DNA of 64,000 nt, taken from assembly GCA_944989445.1 (NCBI GenBank), contig CALYLW010000207.1:124001-188000 (forward strand), given 5' to 3'. This DNA is from Ampullaceana balthica (taxonomy: Eukaryota > Mollusca > Gastropoda > Lymnaeidae). Shown piece after piece: positions 21,701-31,900 of the stretch. Position 1 is the stretch's first letter, and each line of letters begins with the position of its first letter. The notes beneath the pieces were generated by a model that worked only from the letters and a program-made list of their open reading frames with translations, was not told where the DNA came from and did no database searches. The translations under genes and the position numbers were made by a program.

Positions 21701-24634
21701 ATGATGAAAATCAAATTCATCATTTTACAACAGAAATTAGACCCATTTTTTTTTCTGATCTTTGCTTTTGTGATGGACTATTTTGCTAACATCTCCCTTA
21801 CCTATTTAGTATGCACAATATACATGTAGTTTTTGTTTTACTGGTGAAGGTTTTAGAAAAAAATGGCTTAAATTTGTGTTTAATTTTTTAATTGCTTCAC
21901 TTGAATGTTTAATTTTTAAAAAGTGTTTGTGTCTTGTTAATCTAATAAAGGACTTAATGCTTTCCAACATATAATATTCATACTAAGTTTAAACACAAAA
22001 TTATTCTATTATGAACCAGGTGATGTACTAGAGATAAAGCATGAATGAAAAGTAACCTAATTTTTTTTTAAAAACTCTTTGTTCTATATTTTCAGCAGCG
22101 GCCAGGGGTTCAGGGTCTCATTGCACCAACTATTGTCCCCAGCATAGGTGCATTGGACTTGGGCGGAGCCTCCACCCAGATTTCATTTGTTTCAAATGCA
22201 ACAATCCCTGGTGGGTATGCAGCTGTCCTTAAACTTTTTGGACATAACTACACAGTGTACACACACAGCTACTTATGTTATGGTGTTATGGAGATCACCA
22301 ACAGAATAATGGCTGCTTTGATCAAGGTAACCCTTAATATTTGACTGACCTGTCAAAATAATCTTATCACAATGAGTTTTATAGATAAGTTGATTTTTAT
22401 ACATTACAAGTGCTATATCAACCCCTAAACAATATTATTATTTTTACATTTAAAACTGTAGGCAAGCAGCTTAAATACAACAGAAATTAATCATCCCTGT
22501 TTACCAGAGGGTTACAATATAACAGTATCACATAATGACTTGTTTGCCTCACCCTGTGTGACAGGAGCAGCTGGTTCCAAATTGTCACTTCATGATGTTG
22601 CTGATCAGGTTAGCACTCTTGTATAGGATTAGTTTATTGCTGTTTGAAAAGTTATGTCTATTCTATTTATTGCTTTTATAATTGTTTTCTCCTATTTAAC
22701 CCCAGCAATAGTTATATTTTAAACTGCATGTCATCTTCTTCAAACCAAACTCTAAGGTTTTTTTAAAACCTTTTTTAAACTTTAAATAGATTTACTACAA
22801 TACATATTTATATCAACAGAACTACACATTTTTGGGGACAAGCAATGGAGCAGCTTGTGAAAGTCTACTGAGTTCTCTTTTCAACACTAGCTCTTGCCCT
22901 TATTCAAGATGTTCATTTAATGGCATATATCAACCAGAGCCGACAGGGCCCTTTTATGTAAACAGCTTAAGTTTTTACATTGATTTTATCATGACCTGTT
23001 TTTAATTGATTAAATACTTCTTTCAAAACAGAAATGTAGCCCACTTGCTCAGCTCCTTCCTTGGAGTGGTAAAAAAATTTTTTTTTAATTTAATATTTAT
23101 TGGCATTATTTTAATTGAAAGAAAAATTCTATTTTCAAAATTTTGATTTTGGTGGTTATTTATATATAGACTCATTTCATATCTTTGTTTTCTAATGCAG
23201 GCTTTCTCTAGTTTTTTTTATGTTACCAATTTCCTGAACCTTTCTACCAGCAACACAAGTTCATTTAACCATACTGATTTTGTCAGTGCTAAAAATAAAA
23301 TCTGTAATTCATCATGGAATGAGGTTTGTAAGCAGATTGGTCTAGCTTTTATTTTAAGCCCAGATATGTGAAAATGTAAATATATTAGTAGATTTTCTTG
23401 TGTTTTTTAAAAATCTTCCCCCAATGTACAGCAGTACATTATATTTAATTTTAAAATGATTAGTTTTACCATCAAATATATCTTGTGACTTTTTAAAAAT
23501 CTTATTCAATCAAAACATTATAAAAGTTTACATAATTTTAATTATTACTAGTTAAATCATGTGTTAAATTCTGAGCAGTATGAACAGAAATTAATTATGT
23601 GTAGTGTGAAACTAGTTTGCACTTTGAAAATAAAAAAAAATTATATTTCTCTCAGCTTCTAGAATTGCCATCAACTAAGCAAGAAAAAGCCAATTTGATG
23701 TGGTATTGTCTGCAGTCTAGCTACATTGACTTGTTATTATACACAGGCTATAATTTCTCAGATACAATATGGAAAGCTATACATTTTGTTGAAAAGGTAG
23801 TAGTAATATTATCAGTTAGTGGATGTAGTTAAAATTTGATGAGGTTTGACATAAATTCAAGACAGCATTCTATAGAGCAGTGCTTCTCAAATAGTGGGGC
23901 GCGCCCCCCAGGGGGGCGCGAGGCTCCGTAAAGGGGGGCTAGTTTGACCTCGGCAAAAACTGTCATATTGGATGTCCAGATCGGATTATCTGACACACTC
24001 GCAAGGTTAAAGTTTTTTATAGATTGTTTTCCTTTAAATCCTGTCTTCCTTTAAATCTTCTCTGCTACAGTTAATAAAACTATTCTTCGTTGTAAATTGA
24101 TCCACATTTCTTTCTTTTTTTTATTCTTTTATACGTTAATAAGGATACAGTGTTATGCAGAGGTGTACTTTTAAAAATTTTATAGACAAATACTATTTAC
24201 AGTCGTGCAGGGGGGGGCACAAAATGTTTTCTTCTTCCTGGCATGACAGAAATAATTGAGAAACACTGTTGTAGAGTATGGCTAATTAAGTACATATACA
24301 TGTGAAAATTAATTTTAATTTTATACATTTTGAATTGGTGAAGAAATTGTTTACCTTGAAGATTGTAATATCAGCAAAAATGGTTTTACTTTTACATTCT
24401 TTTCAGATTTCTGCCACGGAGGTCGGTTGGACATTGGGCTTTGTCCTCAATGAAAGTGGAAGTTATCCACAAAACTATCCAGAAGTTGCAATTTATACAG
24501 TAACTTTTTCACTTCTCATGGTACTCTTCTGTTTATTCATTGTGGTTAGCATTGGACTGGCTGCACAAGGGAAGAGAATACAGGGATCTAAAGATGTGAA
24601 ATACAGGAGGATGAGCACATATGGGGCTATATAA
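18486..24634 (+). CDS. ENTPD: Ectonucleoside triphosphate diphosphohydrolase (CD39/ENTPD family), 11 exons
   Basis: Exons: 18486-18732, 19112-19242, 19995-20115, 20688-20838, 21402-21573, 22096-22326, 22462-22608, 22820-22957, 23201-23323, 23656-23796, 24407-24634. All introns are GT-AG, phases agree, and the sum is 1830 nt (609 residues plus stop). The enzyme hydrolyses extracellular nucleoside tri- and diphosphates. All five apyrase conserved regions are present: FDAGSTHT (131-138), [11 protein letters not shown] (about 208), [10 protein letters not shown] with the catalytic Glu (about 253), [11 protein letters not shown] (about 293) and VGWTLGF (540-546). Two membrane helices (about 95-116 and 562-587) place it with the plasma-membrane ENTPD1/2/3/8 group; many N-glycosylation sequons are present. 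The first 80 or so residues are an extra cytosolic domain not usual in the family. The start ATG at 18486 is followed by G. Introns 1, 3, 4, 5 and 9 hold nothing recognisable; introns 2 and 10 carry mobile elements. Confidence 0.95.
19112..19242 (+). CDS. ENTPD: ENTPD exon 2: first transmembrane helix
   Basis: Preceded by a strong T-rich acceptor ending in CAG. Encodes [10 protein letters not shown], then a hydrophobic helix ([19 protein letters not shown]), then [10 protein letters not shown]. The donor is GAT then GTAAAT, phase 0. Confidence 0.9.
19330..19803. mobile_element. Solo LTR-like element in ENTPD intron 2
   Basis: The 474-bp block begins TGTCACGG and ends CCACCACA (TGT...ACA ends). 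It contains a TATA box (CTATAAATAG, about 19489-19498) followed about 25 bp later by AATAAAG. Flanks are GTCTC (19325-19329) and ATCTC (19804-19808), a 5-bp target duplication with one mismatch. No internal retroviral-type genes are present, so it is a solo LTR, probably Gypsy-like. Confidence 0.55.
19995..20115 (+). CDS. ENTPD: ENTPD exon 3: ACR1
   Basis: Acceptor TTTTTTCAG. Encodes [12 protein letters not shown], the nucleotide phosphate-binding loop, then [13 protein letters not shown]. The donor is GATG then GTAAAA, phase 1. Confidence 0.95.
20688..20838 (+). CDS. ENTPD: ENTPD exon 4: ACR2
   Basis: Acceptor CTTGTAG. Encodes [15 protein letters not shown] and ends in [11 protein letters not shown], as in CD39. 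The donor is CTCAA then GTAAAC, phase 2. Confidence 0.95.
21402..21573 (+). CDS. ENTPD: ENTPD exon 5: ACR3 with catalytic Glu
   Basis: Acceptor AATTTCAG. Encodes [18 protein letters not shown]; the second Glu of the EEG aligns with the general base of the family. The donor is GTG then GTGAGT, phase 0. Confidence 0.95.
22096..22326 (+). CDS. ENTPD: ENTPD exon 6: ACR4
   Basis: Encodes [14 protein letters not shown] and [12 protein letters not shown], both typical of cell-surface ENTPDs. The acceptor is a tandem CAGCAG (22093-22098), so the exon may start at 22096 or 22099, adding or omitting one Gln. Confidence 0.95.
22462..22608 (+). CDS. ENTPD: ENTPD exon 7
   Basis: Acceptor ACTGTAG. Encodes [19 protein letters not shown] and SPCVTG, the cysteine-bearing ectodomain segment. 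The donor is CAG then GTTAGC, phase 0. Confidence 0.92.
22820..22957 (+). CDS. ENTPD: ENTPD exon 8
   Basis: Acceptor TCAACAG. Encodes [14 protein letters not shown] and [14 protein letters not shown], matching the CPYSQCAFNG segment of CD39. The donor is TAT then GTAAAC, phase 0. Confidence 0.93.
23201..23323 (+). CDS. ENTPD: ENTPD exon 9
   Basis: Acceptor CTAATGCAG. Encodes [16 protein letters not shown], as in the family's AFSAFYFV segment, and ends CNSSWNE. The donor is GAG then GTTTGT, phase 0. Confidence 0.93.
23656..23796 (+). CDS. ENTPD: ENTPD exon 10
   Basis: Acceptor TTTCTCTCAG. Encodes [18 protein letters not shown] and IHFVEK, the conserved C-terminal ectodomain helix region. The donor is AAG then GTAGTA, phase 0. 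Confidence 0.92.
23878..24268. mobile_element. hAT-type MITE in ENTPD intron 10
   Basis: The 391-bp element has terminal inverted repeats CAGTGCTTCTCAA and, on the other strand from the right end, CAGTGTTTCTCAA. Flanks CTATAGAG and TTGTAGAG match in 6 of 8 positions, consistent with the 8-bp duplication of hAT elements. It has G-rich subterminal tracts and no coding capacity. Confidence 0.75.
24407..24634 (+). CDS. ENTPD: ENTPD exon 11: ACR5, second TM helix, stop
   Basis: Acceptor CTTTTCAG. Encodes [13 protein letters not shown], then a hydrophobic helix ([17 protein letters not shown]) and a short basic cytosolic tail ending STYGAI, stop at 24632-24634. A possible polyadenylation signal AATAAA lies at 24897-24902, with others near 25230 and 25396. 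Confidence 0.95.
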   Translation: MSATEVGWTLGFVLNESGSYPQNYPEVAIYTVTFSLLMVLFCLFIVVSIGLAAQGKRIQGSKDVKYRRMSTYGAI

Positions 24635-27249
24635 GTTGACTTCAACTTAAGGTTAATGTTATTCCTATTTCATTGACTTCCAATTGTTTACTTTGAAATA
24701 ATTCTGTTATTAAACTATTGGAGATTGCATAATATGTAATTTATTTTGTAATGCTAATGTGTAAAATATCGTAAATATTTTAAAATATTTTACAATTTAT
24801 TTAAAGATTTTAGAAACTTGAGCTTCAAGTGGCTTTGAAAAAAAAGACAGAAGAAAAATGTTTAAATGTTACTATTAGTTACATAGTACATGTAAAAATA
24901 AAAAATGCCCATGTTTTGTTTTAAGATTGTTTCAACACAAAATATTTTTACAAGTATTTTTTGTCTGATCATTTGTCAATCATTTTTGTTTTGAATTTTT
25001 AGCAGTGACTAGTGGTTGTTATATTTAATTTATATTTTAGTAGAATTGAAATTCATGAATGCCAGTTATCTAAATGAATTAGATAATTTTACCATCAGAT
25101 TACTACCTATATTTTATTTGTTACCCCTTTTATGAATAGAATAATTAAATTTACATGCTTAATTTAAATATTTTTAAAAAGAAATGATTGAGAATTTTTT
25201 TTTAAATTTGCTCTGGTCTTTTTAAGTATAGTAATAAAAGTTGTTCTGGTTGTTACCATATGTTCAGATTTCCTCAGGTAAGATCTCCTTTTTGTAACTT
25301 TTTTTTTGGCCCTGGGAGGTTTCTATTGTTTCCCTCATTGATGGATGATGATCTAATTATATTCCTCTGTTTTAAACTGTATTGTCCCCTTGAAATAAAA
25401 AACTTGCTTCAACATTATTTTTGTAAATGAGGGTTTTAACATTTCATTTATTTGATAAGCATTAAATTTTCAGGTTGAATTTTTTTTTAAAACTTATTTT
25501 ATTTTAAAACTGTGTTTATAATATTTATATTATATACAGACGAAAAATAAAATACCCAGGTTTTCATGTTATTCCATATATATTATTGACATGCTGAGAT
25601 TGCATTTATATTACACTTGCATTAAGGATCATTGGTTTTTAAAATGAACATATAATTTTTGTCAGTTGCTGAATGGATTTAAAGTGCACATCAAAAGTGC
25701 AAAGCATGTTTAGATTGGTGGTGGGGGAAAAAATCCAGGGACCTAAGTTTTTGAAAGACTTGGTTTGTATTGCATTTGTTAATAAGTTAATGTCAAGCAC
25801 CATCCCAATTGTGAATCACTGGAGTTCATTTGTAGTTGTCACTTTTATATTGGAAACAATTTACATGATTCAGATATTGCATTCAAAAAAATAATTAAGT
25901 ACTCAATACAAGTTTATAACTAAAACTATTCACAATAAGAATACAATAATAGGGTAAAAACAAATAAAAATTGTGTATCCCATTTTTCCAGGTGAGCAAT
26001 TAAGGTACTCTTAAAGAAAATCCCTCTTTTTTAAGAGAAAAAAAAATATTACAATTTACTGCTATATTTTAATTTCTATCACTTTATTAGTGGATACTTT
26101 TCATTTTAAGTAATTTGAGTTTGAGGCTTATTTAAATGGAAAATATATATTTTTAAGTAAGCAAAAATAAATGTTGGGTTTTCAATAATTTTTATCAAGC
26201 ATTGGCATTACTTTCCATTTAAATTTCTAAAGATTCATGCAAATTTTATTTTCAAAATATATATTAAATTTCAACTATTTACTATCTAAATAAATTGTTG
26301 GTGTTAAAAGAACATGTGCATGTAATTATTTTTTTTCAATTTTCATCCGATAGCATTTGAAGTGAAGACTAAGTATTTATTCATTGGTAATGATTCTTTT
26401 GTTTTACCTGTGGTTTGAATAAATGCAACGTAATTTAAGTGATTTTGATGCACACTAGTTTAGTAACCAATTGCTCCTGATAATAAATAAATGGTTAATT
26501 ACAATTATTGCTTGGTGTCCACTTGGTACTCTACCATACTACCATGAAGTAAGTTTTTTTTTATTTTCCTGAAGTAAAAATGGATTTTCATTTCATATTA
26601 TAAAAATGTGTGTTGCAAATGAATATTATGGATTGGTTGATAATTTTAAGAATTGAGAAGAAAGTTATCCAGAGTCAAATTAAAGTTTAGTTGAATTTAA
26701 TTATATTATTGGGTTGTTGTGAATTGCTGGATTTACTCTAGTAAAAGTCAAGTTGTTTTTTTTCCAAAATCAGGGGGGTTGACTTTTACAAGCGTAACTA
26801 ATTTTATAAACCCTGTGGCTTTACCATTGCGATCACTGAAGAAATGTAAAATTCCTCTTTTCATGTGACTAATCAGGGATTTGACATATACAAGTTATAC
26901 TTATACTCAGTAAAAAAAAAGCTACAATTGAGAAAAAAATTAACATTAAGTATTAGTTTCTGAGTATTGTTATACCTCATCTGTGTATCATTTATAGAAC
27001 TTAGTGAGTATTATTTTATCTATTTCAATTCTTTAAGAAAAAATCTACTTTTGGAGTGTTCAAATAAGATAGGGCAATTATAATGATGAAAATATCCGAT
27101 ATTTCATTCCAAGTTATATTCTATTGCTTGTTTATAACTATGTGGTAGGCCATTCCATTAAATATCTTGAACATCTTTAAATTTAAAGGTAATTATTTTT
27201 AATGTACATATCAATATGTATTATAATGTACAGGAGTAATTTTATTTTC
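24635..27249. other. ENTPD 3' UTR and intergenic spacer
   Basis: Very AT-rich, with several AATAAA signals, so the ENTPD transcript end is uncertain. No supported coding exon. The 25673-25894 open frame has no recognisable features. This is the tail-to-tail side facing CCT7. Confidence 0.45.
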
Positions 27250-27806
27250 CCCAAGTGATAAAAAAACAAACCCGTAAAAACAAAGTTTTTGACTATAAAT
27301 CCCTTATATATGAGACATAACTAACAGTATTGATTATTTTCAAACGCTACAAACATTTACAGACTGAATCCGTCTAACTCAACATTACTTCATAACCCTG
27401 GGGTGGGTGGGGGAGAGGGAAACGTCTGGTCACCGATTCGCTTGACCGAGCTCAGCGTGACACGTAAAATGTAAACAAAAGCACGCTGGTACGTCGATGG
27501 ATCGCCTCAACGCGTCAAATCAAACTTTCACGTGGAAAAAAAACAATAACAAACAGTGAATTTGAATTACATACCTCATATAAGGATAAACTAAAAATGC
27601 ATTAATTTAATTACGGTACGTTCGATCGATTTGAAAGTTTGATACGATGCATTGTTAGTTGAGACGGGTCCGTGTGCCAAATTTCAGCTCGATCGGATCA
27701 CGGGAAGTGGGTCATTTTCGACTTTTGTTTTTCCGCCCGCCCGCCCAAGACAGAGATGACGACAGAGACGCCGGTGAAGTTAATATAAGTATAAGGGATT
27801 TTAAAA
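27250..27806. repeat. Interspersed repeat R1, best copy
   Basis: Runs from a TATAAATCCCTTATATATGA block at the left to AAGTATAAGGGATTTTA at the right, giving inverted ends of about AAATCCCTTATA. The interior includes ACAAACATTTACAG, a GTTTACATTTTACG-like block read in reverse, TTCGATCGATTTGAAA, TTCAGCTCGATCGGATCACG and CCGCCCGCCCGCCC. An inverted full-length relative lies at 33070-33590, and fragments at 29170-29247 and 1680-2010. It is non-coding and probably a non-autonomous element; the superfamily is not identified. Confidence 0.75.
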
Positions 27807-28721
27807 AACCAAAGCATTGGTAATAGACCAAGATTTATTTATTTTTCTTGCATTTTAGTAGTGTACAATAATAGAATTTTTAGGATGCAAATTTTTAATT
27901 GCATATAAATAAAACAGTGTACATTAGTCTTGATTTCCGCACCCAGGATCAATGTTCCCTTTAAGTTTTAGGTTCGTTGCCCAGGAGCCTCGCTGATTAA
28001 CTACAGTGTAGTACTAATTACTAATCTTTTTATGTGATCTTAAATAATACAGAGTTTATAAGTTGTAATATTTTTTGTTGATGAGGCCTCAATATTATTT
28101 TATGATGAATGTGTTTGAACATGTGTTTGAACATAAATTTATACTTCATTATTTATAAGTAATGTTAACTGAGAATTGACTTGAACCCATTGGGTTTGGC
28201 CATCGCTCCTAACTCATCCAATTTTATCCATGATTCCAGAGGTATACTTCCATTTGTTTCTTATACATTTATCTTACTTCCTACCTTGCTTTTTTTTTCT
28301 TCACCTCAAGTAGCTTATATGTGTTGTTTTGTTTTTTTTTGCAATTCAAATTTATAAAATAAACAAAACATGTAAAAAAAGCAGCTTTTTAATTCATACT
28401 GAGAGAATCATGCACGCATGAGGTACAAAATTTTTTTAAAATGAACAATTTTAAACTGTTTAAGGTGAAAAGTTTAAATACTAATAAGCAGACACAAATA
28501 TCACAAAAACAATTTGATCCACTCGTACTTATGCTTCAAACTCAATGGATATCACTTGTAATCTAGTAGTTACTGTGTACATCATAACCGTAGTTGCATA
28601 ATTCCATAAATTGCAACACAAGAAATGAACCTATAGAAGGACATTTTAACTGCTTTCTTTCATTCCGTTTCTCACTACTGAACAGCACAAAAGAATTCAA
28701 AGGTAGCACTTAAATAAAAGA
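27807..28721. other. Spacer and likely CCT7 3' UTR
   Basis: No gene. The part next to 28722 is probably the CCT7 3' untranslated region. A variant polyadenylation signal ATTAAA on the minus strand near 28387 is a candidate; no canonical AATAAA was found close to the stop. Confidence 0.4.
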
Positions 28722-28930
28722 TCACATTGGTCTTCCTCGTCCCCTACCCATGGGTGCATCTTGAGCAGACCTTGGGTTTTTAATTGTTTCATCAACAGAT
28801 AAAATGAGGCATGTGGCTTCTGAGGCTGCTGTCAATGCATTAATCTTTACTACAGAAGGCTCCCAAACAAATGCTTCAAAATTGTCGGAGATGTCCTCTT
28901 GCAGAATATTTACACCTGCCCATCTAGATC
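28722..28930 (-). CDS. CCT7: CCT7 exon 12 (C-terminus)
   Basis: Encodes [18 protein letters not shown], then [20 protein letters not shown], and ends in [11 protein letters not shown] with TGA at 28722-28724. This is the diagnostic CCT7 tail. Confidence 0.97.
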
Positions 28931-31900
28931 CTATGTATATTTAAATAAAATCAATAAGTTATTTTAAATTAATTTAATGCAAAACAAGGTTAATATTAAT
29001 ATTGCCAAAATTTTAGATTATTTTTACTAGTCTTATATTAACTTGCTTTGTAAGTTTAATCGGAACCGTCCCACTATTTGTTTATAATTTTTTCACATGC
29101 CCAGACCGTCACTGTTCACACCCCCTACCGTCCCTGCGCCCAGTTTTAAAACCAGGGGAGATAATTGTTTCAGTCAGTAAATGTCGCGTTTAAACATAAT
29201 CAGTACTTTTAGTTATGTCTCATATATAAGGGATTTATAGTCAAAAGGTAAGCTGGCTTTGCACTTACTGTAAAATGCGTAGACTAAAAAGTAGAAAATT
29301 AGTGCATTTTTAATATAAGACTAGTTTTTAAAAAGTGTTTTTAATGTTGATTATTAAGCAAAGATTACAATTTTTACCAACTCACCAGATGCATGCTTTT
29401 GTCTCAATTTGTTCAAAATGTTTGTAGCATCAAATCCAGCATTGTCACACAATTGTCTGGGTATAACTTCCAAAGCTTTGGCATAGGCTGCAATGAGAAG
29501 CTGCTCTTTACCTTGGATAGTCCTTGACTGTTCCCTTAAATAACTGGATAATTCCATTTCAATAGCACCACCACCTGCGAGGAAAGGCAATTTTAAGTAC
29601 CTTCATCATTAATTTTTTTTAAAATAAGTCTAATGGTAAAAGAGCTATATATTTAACAAATATATCAAGATATAGCAATTTATAGATGAAATCTAACTCA
29701 TTAAAAAATTTTGATGGAGATCAAAATAACACTTGAGGAAAACAGATATTAAAATGGCATTTTTCTACAAAAATGTTAGTAATCCATAATGGTACAAATA
29801 AAAATAGACACAATCACAAGTACACATTTCATTTTCTGAAATACATTGGACCATGAACTTATTAAGTTATAGGGTACAAGTACATTCAAATTTCTGTCAT
29901 AGAAAAAGTGATGAAAATTTTTCCTTAAACTAAAGATATTGAATGCTTGTTTTGAAAATGTAAATAACACTCCTGAACATACACAAAAATTAATGTCAGA
30001 GGAACTGTGTAGGGTAGTCTTTCTTATAAAAACTTTTTCATCTCATCTCCACCCTTTGCTTAACAAATTAATAACAATACATGGAATATATTTAAAAATC
30101 GCTCTTTTCATTTTAATCGAACAAAAATAACTGAAATAAAGAAAGTCTGTATTGATTTTACAATAAAAAATAGGGACCCTCTCCTGCATCAGAAAGTCAA
30201 CAAAATAGAGATTTCACTCAAAATTCATAAACACTCTAAAAAAGTATGTTGGCACAATATGGGAATCAGTCATATTTTAAAGGTGATTTTTAATAGCATA
30301 GTAGACATAATTTATAGGCCAAGAGTTAACAAAAAAGCTCAATAATGTGCTACTATGGCAGTTACTAGGGTAAAAGAATAAGTACATATGGGTGTAAAAA
30401 ATGGGGCAATCACCTGCAACAACAGAGTCATTCTTCATTGCTCTTCTAACAATCATGATGGCATCATGAAGAGACCTATGAGTTTCCTCCATAAATTGCT
30501 CAGATCCTCCTCTTAGGATGATTGTGCATGTCTTTGCTTGAGGGCACCCTTTAAAGAAGTTGTACCTTAAGAACAACAAAAAAGATGCAGACAATAAGTA
30601 GTTAATAGAAACTTATCAAATTCAATAACTATTTTTTTAATGAGACGATCAGATAAAAATGTTAAAATTATAACATAGCTAATATTCAACTTGAAATAAA
30701 TATTTTCTAAACATACCGTTCACTTCCAACCTGATTTTCTTCAAAGCTGGCACAAAATCCAAGCACATCACTTGTGAGATTCTGAACTGATGTTTGAATT
30801 GAGCCACCACATGCCTTCATTGTCCGTTTTAAGTCCTCCTCGGGTACACGACCAGCACAGAACATATCTCTGTAGAAAAATTCATAATATATTTTCATAA
30901 AAAGATAGTAGAATTAAAGTGAACTCTAAATTGGTAGCTTCGGAAAAATTTAATAATCAATACATAGAAATGAAATCATGTTACTCATGCATCTAGTTAG
31001 AAATATATGCACTTACCTGTCAGCAAAATACTGTGTTGCCACATCACCAATAGGAAGCTTAGAGAGTACCACTTTGGCTCCAGACTGATGAATACTATCA
31101 AGCTTTTCATATAGGATTTTCCACTCTGCATCAACAATATTCTGGTACTCCTATTTTTGTACAAATACAAAAGATTATAAGTTTTGCTAACCAAATTTCC
31201 ATTTGCCACATTTTAGAACTAGTAGGTTGGCTTACTGCAAAATAAAATTTGATATCTATGAACACAATTGTGTATGTAAAAAGAAAATGTGTATTTATTA
31301 TAAAAACAAACCTGAACAGACTCCACTCGAACTTCTGCATTCTCCTTTTCAGCCTTGAGCTCCAACTCTACATTGAGCAAAGCTATCTTAACATTCTCAT
31401 ACTTCTTAGGCTGCATTTCAAAACCAGCATAGCTGAATGTCTTTTTAAAAGCAACACCAGCAATGAGCAAGGATTCCTGAAATATTATGTAAAATTTAAC
31501 TTTTACAATGAAACCCTGTAATCTTATAAATTGAATACTTCCTTATATTAAATTTAAAATGAGTAATCATATATATATATATATATATATTATATATAAA
31601 AGAGAATTAAAATTACTCTGTAGCACATCCGGTATAAAAAAATTAAATTGAGATGGATATTTAGCCAAGCATAGTGCACAATAGAAACTAAATTATTAAC
31701 TACATTGCAGATTAAAAATACATTTTATTTAAAGATGTAAGCTGCAAAAGGGTGCAATGTTCAATACATGTCAGATCATGTCAACAAAGACATATTAAAC
31801 ATCTCTCAATGGTTCTATATTGGATTGTTGGCAATGCTTGTTATTTTCAAGGGAAACAGTCTAGATATGCAGTGAGGTAACATATTAACAAAATTAGTTT

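Noticed and set aside
23031..23070. Extra mini-exon between ENTPD exons 8 and 9
   Set aside because: AACAG and GTAAAA borders exist, but exon 8 joins exon 9 in phase and matches the family without any insert.
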